Under the pieces are notes generated by a model. That model had not been told where the DNA came from, did not search any database, and was given only the letters and a program-made list of their open reading frames with translations. DNA of 64,000 nt from Viscum album (Eukaryota > Streptophyta > Magnoliopsida > Santalales > Viscaceae), in contig OY728122.1 of assembly GCA_963277665.1 (NCBI GenBank), forward strand, positions 1,543,694,868 to 1,543,758,867. Reading direction: 5' to 3'. The first letter of the stretch is position 1; the number at the start of each line of letters is the position of its first letter. This document shows positions 21,617-33,250 of the stretch, piece after piece. The position numbers were made by a program, and so were the translations under genes.

Positions 21617-24600
21617 TGTTACACCCTAAGATTTTATGAGATATATTATTTTTAATTTTCTTATGTCTTCTATTATACACTACACCAAGATTATCTTATA
21701 CTATACGCAACACCGTATTAGCTTGCAGTATACGAAACACTAATCTTGGATCGTGTTACACACAATTTCATGTTTGTTTCATAGTAGTAATTCTACGCAA
21801 CATTGAGTGTATATATATATATTAAATATATAAATGAAATATGGTTTTATTTTGTTATAAGCAACAACAAAGGAGTCTTTCACTGCACGCAACCCTAACT
21901 TGACTTACATTACACACAATCACAACCTTCCTCGATAGCGTGTGTTGTTTGCAATACCAGGTTTCACAAAACAACGATATATGGTTATAATATTGTTATA
22001 AACTAGCCGTTATGAATATTAGTAAATACTTTTGTAATTTTATGACATTATAATTCATCTTAAACATTTTATAGAATATGGTATGAGAACAAAATAATTT
22101 TTGCGGGTAAAATAACTATTTTTCAAAAAATACAGTTTTGCCGCCTTTTGATGGCGCACCCATTTTAAATATAATTTTTTACAAGTTTATAAGTTATATT
22201 TTTTAAAATAAACTTATTCTTTTGAATCAGAATATAAAAATTTACATTGGATAATGTTTTGATATTTTTCTGATAACTTTCATATTGTAATGAATAGTAA
22301 AAACACGCTATATTTTAATTAAAAACAACTTTTTTCATCGTAATAATTTATATGGTTAAATTATAATATTTAATGTTTTTAATGTATAAATAGAATATAT
22401 TTTTACCATTTAATATAATCTATGTCATTAGCATTGAGTTTACATTGAATTCATAGGTAAAATCATTTCAATCTTTTGCAATGTTTTAACTTTTAAAACT
22501 CATTTTCTTAACAATGAGATTAATTTTAAATTAATTTCTGCAACTTTTGTGTATTGAATTTAGAAAAATGGATTCCATATTTGGAATCAGTGGGTTGAAA
22601 TTATGTTAATAGGCTACTTTTTATTTTTTGGCATTATGAATAGTAACTACGGTAAATTTTATTTACCTTAGTAAAAGGTAAATCAGGTAATTAAGGGTAA
22701 ATATAATATTATAAAATTACCCTAACACTTGTATTAACATAATTGGATGCTTATATTTCACCTTAAGACATATTTGGGTTGAAATGGAATCCATTGGAAC
22801 CCACTTGGAGGTGATTAAGACCTTTAGTTTATTTTATTTAAAGAAAAGTGAAATATGTCTCACTCAACTTTAATAATTAAAGTATTTTTAATATAAGTTT
22901 ATACAGAATATAAATTCGGTTATAAATATCATTTGAGAGGTAAAATGTTTTTCTTTATCATGGTAATTTATTTATAATTTTTAAGAGATATTTAATTACC
23001 TTAATAGCTTATACATTAATGATGCAGAAATTCATTATGTAGTGGAAAATAATTAATATAGTTTTTATTAGAATAATAATACCCATTAAAAGGCTCCAAA
23101 ACCTGACCAAAACTTATTGGTAGTGTATATATAAACCATAATCATAAAATTACCTAATATATGACCATTTGGAGTCTTATAAAAGTGATTATGACACGTA
23201 TATTATTTTATTTTAAATGATGTCAAAGTTGTCACCTTCATAATTTAATAAATATAAGATTTTAAAAAGTTTGGTGTTTTAGAATATAAATCTGACTAAA
23301 ATTATTCTTATGAAATCTATAAGATTTATCTTCAACCTAGTATTTTATTTTTATGCAAAAAATATGTATATTTAATAATTATACAAAAATGTTGTAGAAA
23401 TTATTTTATTAAGAGAAGTATCAAATAAATGGTTTTATAAATAGTAAAATAAATATTATATAAACTATTTAACGTTATCCACTAATTTTATAGATGAATA
23501 TGAAATTTTAGGAACCTATTAAATATTTTATTTCGAATATATCCTCTGTGTGGATTTTATTTAAATTCAAATAAATGAATAGTGTCAAAATTGGCCGTAT
23601 TGTTATTTTATAAAAATAACATATTATTAAATTTTTTAAAAATCACAAAAATATTTAAAAATTATAAATTAAAATTTATATATTATACAAGATCATAAAT
23701 TATCCAATTATGAAAAATTATAAACACATAAGTGATTATTTATAACCATTTGAAATTTAAAATTTTATTATCACAAATAAAATTAAATAGATTAAAAAAG
23801 GATAAATCAAAATGATAAGGTTTAAAATAAGATCCAAAAATGTCTAAATTTGATGGGTTTATTAGATTACAACCCTAACTCGCCTAATCTTTGAGTTGAG
23901 TCATTTTTTGAGGTTTTTATGAGGGGTTTAAATTTATATTAAACTAATACTTTTGAGGATACCAAAGGTGCCCCTCTCCTCCCTTATAAAAGGGCACCTC
24001 CTCCCTCTCATATTTACACAACTTTGAGCCTTCATGCTCGGCCAAAGCCTACCCATTTCCCTTATAAACTTCCCTATAAATATTATATAGGTCATGGTTT
24101 TCTTCAATGACAAATTTTAGATCCCTAAGAGGAGGTTTCAAAGAGGCGTGTCGAAGAAGAGGTAATATCCGTTACCAATTATTTCAAATTTATTTCTTCT
24201 TCTACTTCCTCTTATTTAGTTGTTTCATTATAAAGTAATAAAATAAGTATCACTAATATAATTATATGTTATTATAAATATGAAACAACCCTATTCCACC
24301 TTCAATCCGTCCTACAGAAAACAAAATCACTGCGCGTACGTACGTACGGAATACCCTCCTCACGCCGTGGTGTAATCTTTTCTCCACCACCACCTTACTT
24401 GGATGGGTATAATGGTGTAAAAAATAACTATATGTGATTATTGTAAAGTGATATTGATTCTGAAATATTATACATACACTTAAATACAATTACACAGTCA
24501 TGGTAATTTTATCATCGCTCGTGCGTACGTACAGACTACCGTCTCCACGACACGATGAGATTCATTCTCCATGTTAACCATTTATGAATGATTATAAAGT

Positions 24601-26386
24601 ATATATAATGAATAATAATTTGATATATGACATAATAATGTTACTGTATTTATGTATATATATATATTTATGTTATCTATTTAGTTCCATTTAATTCAAT
24701 AAGGGAACAAAAACAGCATTCATGCATACGTACGACCTACCTCTCCATGAACGGTGTATTTCATTCCATTTATCAATCTATCATATATATGTATATACTG
24801 AATATTTATTATATATAATTCATTTTTACATTATTAAATTAAGTAAATCAGGATATAAGTAATAATATCAAGAATAACAAGATGAAACACGTATGATAAA
24901 TGAAACGATTTTACACAAAACGCTGCTTTAACATGGATTTTCAAAAGAACGGGTAATATGAAGTCATAAGTGAACCATATATGATATCATAACAATTAAT
25001 ATGATTATGTAACAAGTAAATGAAATTATTTAAATCATTATACAGTATGTTCGGATCTGTACGAACCATATCGGACCTAAGGTATGGGATAACTTTTCTA
25101 ATCTCGTTTTTATCCGAGATTGTTTACTCGTAAGTATTTACTGGGGTTATATTTTTCATCCATGTCCATAAAAATGTTTTCATAAAGTGTTTAATAATCT
25201 TCCACGTATGTTTAAATTCTTGTTTACCCCTCTTTACTTTTACTTTGTGTTATTAAAGGAATCTTACTTTTGTTTACCACACAGGGAACTTTTTGAATTT
25301 TCCGACAAAAGTATGAGAAGAATGTTATTTTTAACTTATACGGCATGAACAGATTTTTACGTTTTCATAACGCCTAATTTTTCACGAAGATTCCTCTAAA
25401 ATATTTCATGTCTATTTTCAAAAAATTCGTTTTCTTTTAAATTTTCATGGGATTTTTTGAAAAGAAAATGATTTTGAAAAAGAAAGGATATTTTCCTCAA
25501 GAATTCATTTCAAGTGTTTTATCAAAACCATTTTCAATCTTAGATGACATTATTTCATATGTGTATGTTTCAAGTATAATGTATCTCTGATTTACATGGT
25601 TTCACTTTTCATATGATGAAATATCCATTTGTTTTATATGGATTATGTGATGATGGGATGATGTTTATGAAACCCATTTTATTCTTTGGGTTATGATGAA
25701 TGTTTTAAGATTATTTTGTGGCACAAGTAAGAATGATTTCATTATGAAATGGGTGGGACATATATCTCCCTCCAATTCATTGGGTAATGATTTATAAATC
25801 ATGAGATAGATATGGATGGAATGGTAAGTTAATCCGGTTCAGTGTTACAGGATTGAAATGAGGAGTGAAATTGATTCAGAAAGGGACTTTATCCACTAAG
25901 ATGGTCTTGGCAGCAATGCCTTGGCCACTATGGAAATCATAACATGTGATGAATGGTTGCTACAATTACATGTTTTATTCCCATTCTATTTTATTATGGT
26001 TGATGTTCCATTATGATATATGCCTTACGTACTTCCACAATTTATGTCTTTGCTCAAAGTTTTGATGTTTAAATTTTATGTTCAAGTTTTTGCTTTCAAA
26101 TGTCTATGGATTGTTTTATGTTCTCTATGTTTGCCCTTACTGAGCATTTAAGATCCCCCTTTTTGTGTTTTCCTTTCCCCTGGATATAAAGAAAGGTTTT
26201 AGGTAATAAAAAAAGAAATATCTTTATGAGAGATGTTGAGTATTTTTCACCAAGATTAGAAGATTATCTTCCAAGTTTCCAAAGGAACTAAACTATTACA
26301 GTCCTTTGGTGTCTGTTTTTGTTTTTTATTAAGTATTCCAAAAAAGTAATGTAATGTCCATGTACGTCAAGCTTTGGGTCTCTACA
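21617..26386 (+). repeat. Element C 3' LTR
   Basis: Starts TGTTACACCCTAAG and ends GGTCTCTACA, keeping the CA end that the 5' copy has lost (TA). Contains the TATA box at 23985-23992, hairpin modules at 24321-24765 and the altered splice sites described for the 5' copy. Confidence 0.9.
24321..24765 (+). other. Leader hairpin array in element C 3' LTR
   Basis: Same three modules as 17311-17757. Module 1 (24321-24376): loop CGTACGTACG followed by GAATACCCTCCT. Module 2 (24501-24568): loop CGTACGTACA followed by GACTACCGTCTC, with arms CATCG-CT-CGTG and CACG-ACA-CGATG pairing fully on both sides of an internal loop. Module 3 (24702-24765): loop shortened to 21 nt. In module 2 the stem is better paired than in the 5' copy. 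Confidence 0.7.
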
Positions 26387-26879
26387 TTTGACAACCAAAT
26401 AATTGTTAATTATTTTATTTACATCCAAAAACTAACTCATGTTGTTGGCTCACACTAGCCAGTGTTACATTCTGCCTAAAGATACTATACACTCACAAGT
26501 TTAGCGGTTGTCTAAGATTTGTAATCTATGTAACCATTGGTGAGTTATAAGAATTTGAAAAGTAAAATAATATTATTGAATTATTTTATTTAGTGTTATT
26601 CCATTTTTTGGGCTTCTTACTAGAATGTTTCACTGACTAAACTTAAGTCACACCTAGGTTAGACCTGCCATCCTGAATGCAACGGTGCCCTCAGATTTCT
26701 GATCTGGGCACATGTTTATGTTTTATTCTGCTTTTTTCTAGAAAACTTCTCATGCGAACTATTTAAATCTCAACATTCCCTAATAGATCATTTCAGGAAC
26801 TCTGGGCCTCAGAATTGCACGTCATATCAGTGCTTGGTCTCATAATAATTCCATATAATTTGAAAAATAATTATAAATA
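26387..26879. other. Unassigned segment between C and LTR E
   Basis: It may include the 3' end of LTR E (minus strand), but no clear LTR end or primer site is visible. It holds a copy (26671-26700) of the motif also present at 14376-14402, left of C. No gene seen. Confidence 0.35.
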
Positions 26880-29800
26880 AAAATATGACGCCTTACCATA
26901 AGAACATGTTCTATGATTTTAGACCAATCATAAGAATATAAATTCTTTTCACTAGTCATGGATCACTTCCAAGACTGTCATAATGGACATATTCCTATCA
27001 TGGAATGGGTTTACTCTCCATCCTATTTCATTATTTGTAGAAAGTATCCTTTTATGAAATGGGTACACTCCTCATTATTACTCATATTATCTTATAAGAA
27101 TTAAATATTTAACCAATTCATTATAGTACTATAAAATATTGTACCATTCACAACATAATGAAAACCAAACATATTTGGGCGATAAGATCATAAAATATTC
27201 ATCACTTAATCATAGTATAACCCATGGAGAAGAAGTGATTTTCATAATGATTTAATCATCATAAATTAATAATGACTATAGAGAGAATGAGTAGATGTTA
27301 TTATTATGGAATTTTCTTAGGGAAGAATAATAAAAATTGAATCATGTTTTCATATTTGAAAAATACCTTTAAATGATCATTGAAAATAGTTTTATTTCAA
27401 AAAAGGGGAAAATATCTATTTCTTTAAGTATCTATAAACACTAATAAATTAAAAAATATATAGAAAATATTTTATTCATAATGAATCTTATAAAACCTTA
27501 AATGAATCTTCAAATAAACTATTCACCCCTTTGGTGAAAAAACACATTCATTCAGTAAACATTAAAAAATATTTTTTTGCACACCTTAAAAAAGAAATCC
27601 AAAAAAGGCACATATAGGAAAAACATAAAAGATTCATTTTTAAAACATTGTAATGAAACTAAAATTTAGTAGAAAAATGGATTTTGACCCCTTTTAAGGT
27701 TAAATCAAAACATTCATAAAACAATTTGAAAACATAGACATGGAAGAAAAAGAATCATGCCCAAAAAGGGAAATAAGGTCTTCTTTTCTAAATATATTTC
27801 TTTCAATATTTTGGAGTAAAAAATTGGGGGATGAAAGTATTAATTTAAAAAACAATAAATGAAGATTTTATAAGAAAATATATTGGTTTTAAGTGATATA
27901 TGGATCAAAATATTTCCCTGTTATAAATTTAAACATCAACAATCCATATTAAGAAATGAAATGGCAACATAAACCCTTTCCGCTTTGGTAACTTTTGAAT
28001 CATAATCCCATTAAAATAAATAATTTCAAATGGGAATTTAAATAAAATTAATAAAATTAGGTTAAATATGTAATATATTAAAGGATAAGAATATTTACTA
28101 TATAACCAAAAATAAGTGCATAACCTGAAACATGTTTGAATAAAATAACATGGAGATGAAGAATCTTTATCTCAAGTGCTAACATGCTTCATACATGTTA
28201 TTAAAAAAATTGATAATAAATTTTATATTATTATAAATATATAAAACAACCATATTCCCACTTCTAATAAAATATATAAATCAATTATAACATCTTATCA
28301 CCTGTTTATTAGTAGTTCTTCAAAAAAATCATTTTTTCGGTGTAAACTATGCTATTTTCCATGTGTGTTTTTGTTCAATGGTTTCACCATATAATATTAA
28401 TAATATCATAATTATAATATTTTAGTCTTTAAAAATACATTTATAACCATTCATATAAATAACTGATGAAAAATAAATTGCGTCACCTCCTAGAGAAAAT
28501 AGTTCGTATGTACGTACTAGTGATGTTTTCATTTTTTAATAGATAAAAATAAGGAATGGTAAATAATAATATATATTTATTAAATAATAATAAAAAAATA
28601 TATATCATATATATTCATTAAATATATTATTATTACAATCCATTTTATGTGGAAATGAAAAATGAACCACTTTACTTCATGGAGGTTGTAGTCTGCTTGT
28701 GTGCAGAGAAGACGTTATTGTTTTGAAACATATGAGAGGGTAAGAGGGAAGATATTATATTATTTTGAAAAATAATAATTATGTAATATAAATAATATAT
28801 GTACATTAAATCTTTCTATACGAACATCTATGAGAGATAGTGATGAATAATGAATTACAACGCTTCGAGGAGATGGGAGTCCGTTGGTATGCACGAGTGA
28901 GTCTTTCATTTTCTTTTTGCTAGAAGGGTAAGAAAGAGGATAATAATATTTACCTAAATATAATAACATTTAACTTTATCGAAGATATATAATTAATTTT
29001 TTTAGGTTGGATAAAACAGATTTTAATTAGGTATAATAAAAATAAAATTTAAAATAAATTACTTAAGACTTATACCTGCCCTTTTGATATCTTCCATTGG
29101 ATTGTAATTATGGCCTTTAAAGGAGAGGTTTATGGTCACTCGAGGGACATATTATCATTCTAATTTTTTTATAAGAATACGGGAATTTATTTTAGTGATA
29201 AATAACTCATATGGGCCTTTGGAAATGATATATTGAGTCCATTTGTTTTGGCAAAAAATAATGGAATTTTTCCAATTTTTCGTTCTTTATGGTTCATAAA
29301 AGTAATTTTAAAAATTTCAAGATTCACATACATAGTAAATGAATTATAAAAAATTTAATTTCAATTTTTTCTTTAATTATTCTATTTTTTATTTTATAAT
29401 TATTTTAAACAAAATTTTAATCATTAAATACCATTAATGATCATTTTCAAGACTATTTTCAAAAATTTGAATTTAGAAATATTGATGCAGTAATTAAATG
29501 TTAATTAAAACTCATAAATAACCACTTACCCATCATAGTTACCCTTAATATTCATGTAATACCCCAAATAATCTGAATAATATCTCATTTATTGTCATTA
29601 AAATAATTTAATCGATCTATTGGTTGTTTTTTAAACTCCGTGTCAATGTGGCGTTAGAGTATTAAAAAATTATACAATTTTTAGATTTTTTAAAAAAATT
29701 ATAAACATGAATCTATATTAAGTGAAAAAATTATATTCATATCATTTCACTAATAATCTATAGTTAGTTTTATCCTTAGCAAGAAAATATATTTGAGGTA

Positions 29801-30965
29801 TTAAATGAGAGAATGTGACATTTGGGAAAATATTATTTTAATTATATATAAAAGTAATTCCTCATCCTGTAAAGTAGGAAAAAATGGAAAACAATTTAAA
29901 ATGGAAAAGTGAGTGGTATATAAAGGCATATCCACCCATTTTTTGAATATATTATTTTATTCATATCATATGATTTTAACTTAATTAACTAGTTTTACCT
30001 TGTACTATAGTAACTACTTTTTACGTAGGTAATTTATTTATAGAACCAAAAATAAAAGGAGAAATTTTAAATAATTTAAAAATTTTCATTAAAAATATGA
30101 AATACATTTTATAATATCCAATTTTTATTGACATAATTTTTTAAAATTATTTTTAATAAAAAAAGACTTTTGTTAATTTAAAATTAAATCCAATATATGA
30201 TGGGAATTTTAAATTAATTTTTTTAGAGAAAGGATATAATGGCTTTACAAAAAAACACTATTTTTCACTATTTAAATAAAATTCAATATTTTTTGGAAAA
30301 ATGAATAAACATAGCCATATATATATTATAAATGTTAATTTCGAAAATTATATTCATTTAATTAAATAAAATTTATTACAGTTGAAAAAATTAATTATAA
30401 TATCTGCATAGAAAATGCTATAAAATGTTATTGGAAGAAAATATATTTTTGCAGCGTAAAATGATTATATTCTCCATAGTTTCCTAGAAAAAAAAATTAA
30501 ATTAATATTATTTAATTATTTTGGATATATAAATGACACATTTCATTGAAATAACTCTTAAATAGTCAATAATTTAATATATATAGCTAAAAAACAACGT
30601 GATCTTGAAAAATACATATTTTACCTTTATATAGTTTTATTTTAGTTTCTATGAAATTTATGACCAATGAATACATTTTAAATATGTTAAATAATAGTTT
30701 TACATAATATTAATAATTTTATTTTAAATATATATGAATAAAAAATTCATAAAAAACATTTGAAAGTATTTTTCTTGAATCAGTAGTTTTTCCTAAGTGA
30801 AATTGATAAATATGTTTGGAAATTTATATTTTATATTAATTATATATAATCTGACTAAATTTATAATACATAATAATTATTAACAAAATTTTGGTGTTGT
30901 ATATTTAACAGTCTATCAGACACATAAAAATAATTACATAGAAAAATAAATTGCAGGGTGTTACA
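26880..30965 (-). repeat. LTR E: decayed LTR related to element C
   Basis: The minus-strand start TGTAACACCCTGCAA lies at 30965. Downstream on the minus strand come a degenerate TATA (CTCCTTTAAAGGCC near 29119), three decayed hairpin modules, a ruined donor block near 28170 (CTTGAGATAAAGATTCTTCATCTC, the equivalent of the D donor region), and a stretch near 27000 (ACAGTCTTGGAAGTGAT) that matches C near 18895. The lower end is uncertain. No polypurine tract precedes it, so it may be a solo LTR or a 5' LTR inserted into element F. Confidence 0.6.
28470..28914 (-). other. Decayed leader hairpin array in LTR E
   Basis: Three modules on the minus strand at 28914-28843, 28716-28651 and 28540-28470, spaced about 180-200 bp as in C and D. 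Loops are CATACCAACG followed by GACTCCCATCTC (22 nt), CACACAAGCA followed by GACTACAACCTC (22 nt), and a 22-23 nt loop containing TACGTACATACG. Stems are mostly eroded; the last keeps CACTAG/CTAG pairing. Loop length and the right-hand half survive better than the palindrome. Confidence 0.5.
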
Positions 30966-32704
30966 TTATTTATGGGTGATCTATTATTTATTCTCTCCAT
31001 TAGAATCATTAGTAAATATTCACATAAAGAGATCTATACCTGAGATAGAGGAGATCGTTGGGATTCTTATAGGACCATGAATTTTAGAGAGTTTATAAAC
31101 ATGGTAAATGGAATATAGTGGGAGATGATCATAGTAAGAAATATCATTCTCAGTTTCTAGGAAAGGTGTTTGAGGAGTTTTCCCCATTTCAGTTATACTA
31201 TATTTAGGGGGAGGATAATCACACTCTTAATCGGTGGTTGTAAACCATCCAATTTTTGAGGATGTGAGGGATTCATAGTTTTTTGGTATTGATTGTGAGG
31301 TCCTGCACAACTGTATATTTACATGATATGGTTCTGATGGGTTGACAATAAGTGGGGAGAATATCATCTTCTTTTGAATTTTAAATCCTATCTAAGGGGA
31401 GGTGTTTATAGACTCTTATACATCCCTATTGATGAAAAATCCAGCAGTGGAAAATATGAATGAGGACCTTCAGTGGAAATTTTGGTGTCCATGGATGAAG
31501 TGAAGTATTAAAGAGTTCATATCTTGATGCCTCACCTATCTATTAGTGATGGCTGAGAACTAGTTTCTAATTGGGTTGGCCCAACCCCTTGTGGTGTCAG
31601 AATAGAAATGGGATCATATATCCACGTATTTCATGTTAGGATTTTCATATATTGTGTTAGGTTACAATGATACCATGGTGGTCATTTATTGACTCGCTAT
31701 ATTATCCCACTTTCTCACCATTAGAGAGTAGAGTTAAATTGAAATCATGTGACAATTATATGTACCCAAGTTCATATTGCTTATTTTTGTTCCCTAGAAG
31801 ACTATTTAAGGCAGTTAAACTAGTTTCAATTCTCATTGATGGAGAGTTTTTTTGGGAGGATTTCTGGAACTAGTTATGGAGTGTCATTTCATTCCACCCC
31901 ATAAAGATGGTTATGTTGAATTTATTATTCATTTCCTTGAGGATATACAATGGGATTTCATTTTGGACTTTGACTAAACTTGGGAAGATCTCTTACCCAT
32001 AGTAGAGTTTTCATACAACATCATCTATCACTCTAGTATTGGTATAGATCCATTATAGAACCCTTAGGGGGTATCCTATAGGTCACCATTATGATGTCCA
32101 TATCTAAGAGAATAAACACTTATAGTTTTGTAGATGTTTCAAGAAATGACATAGAAATATCACACCATCCAATAGTATAGGATGAAAACACAGATCTATA
32201 AGAAGTTCTACACAAACTGATGATAGAGTAATTTTTTATTTTTCCAGGGATACAATGTGTTTCTATGGGTCTCACCTTAGTATGGTTTGCATAGATTTAT
32301 CCAGGGAGGAAAGAAATATCAAAGTCTAATCAGTCCAGTTTAGATTATACCAAGTCTTGGAGAGGTTACGTATCACGTTGATTTACCTTCATTGTTGGAC
32401 AAAGTCCATGATATATTCATTGATTCACAATTGGGGAGATATATGAATGATCCACCACATGTTATTTACTGGGGTGAGTAGAACAATAAATGAAGGGACA
32501 CAATTTCATAGTACTTGATTCTTTTAAAATATTTTTAGGAGAAGATCCATTAGTAGAAGGAAATTCCCCTTGTACCTATACTCTTGAATCATAGACTTCT
32601 TCTAGAGAGCAATTGAGAATAGGTTAACTAGATTCAAGCTATTACCCTTTCATATTTGTGTTGTTCCTACTTTTTAGCAAGAAAATATTTGAAGGGGGAG
32701 AAAG
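30966..32704 (+). pseudogene. Element F: integrase and chromodomain-region remnants
   Basis: Plus strand, many stops and frame changes. Recognisable pieces: the end of the integrase zinc region near 31500; GLAQPLVVSE and KWDHIST near 31575; TMVVI and SHFLTIRE near 31675-31735; FIPPHKDGYVEFIIHFLEDIQ near 31890, where the TAYHPQTDGQSE-type motif is expected; LLPIVEFSYN and IYHSSIGIDPL near 31995-32050; then LDLPSLLDKVHDIF near 32385 and a weak chromodomain-like segment. It fits a chromovirus pol 3' end. The 5' portion is cut off at LTR E. Confidence 0.65.
32691..32704 (+). other. Polypurine tract of element F
   Basis: GAAGGGGGAGAAAG immediately before TGTAATGACTCAA, the standard end-of-interior layout. 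It fixes the strand of F. Confidence 0.75.
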
Positions 32705-33250
32705 TGTAATGACTCAATTTGTTCTGACTAGACCCTTTGAATATTTCAAATAATTTTTTAGAGCATTTTATAGAGTTTGAGAAATATTTTAGGAATAGTA
32801 TTTCCCCAATGTTGATATATTAAAAATATTGTATACATTAACTCAAACACACAAATGATCATAAAAATAATCTTTTATCACTCTAATGGAATCTCAGATT
32901 TGGAAATTGATACCTATTATTAATCTAAAACAAGTGTTTTAACCTAGGCATGATATAAATGTCATTATCGTTGGACCTTTGGTCGATACAAATCCATGGG
33001 AGGATAAAAGTTGAATTTAATTAATTTAATTAAATATCTATTTAATTATTTGGTTTAAAATTTAAATCCATTAAAATATATATATAATCACTACTAAGAA
33101 AAATCTATTGGGTTTTCTAGATAAACCCAATTTTTGGAATGGGAGGTAGAGAGTGTCACCGTAGTGATAATCATCAATGAATGAATAGGTAAGTTCCATG
33201 GGTCAAAAACCATCTCTATGGAATTGACAATAAATAGTATGGATTTAATC
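32705..33250 (+). repeat. Start of element F 3' LTR (end not found)
   Basis: The LTR begins TGTAATGACTCAATTTG. No second copy is in the window, so the end is unknown; only the first part is listed. Near 33190-33230, TTCCATGG and CTATGGAA flank AACCATCT, a weak echo of the hairpin modules elsewhere, although it lies much closer to the LTR start. Confidence 0.5.

Larger units (their letters stand above)
14608..26386 (+). mobile_element. Element C: non-autonomous Ty3/gypsy element with giant LTRs
   Basis: Two colinear LTRs of 4771 and 4770 bp (14608-19378, 21617-26386) flank only 2238 bp of interior, so LTRs make up about four fifths of the element. It has a tRNA-iMet primer site, a purine-rich tract, a gag-derived frame and a possible protease trace, but no RT, RNase H or integrase. 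Target duplications are not convincing: ATGGA before and TTTGA after agree at three of five positions. Its LTR differs from those of A and D but shares the layout: TATA box, hairpin array, splice-site pair. Transposition would need enzymes from a relative. Confidence 0.85.
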
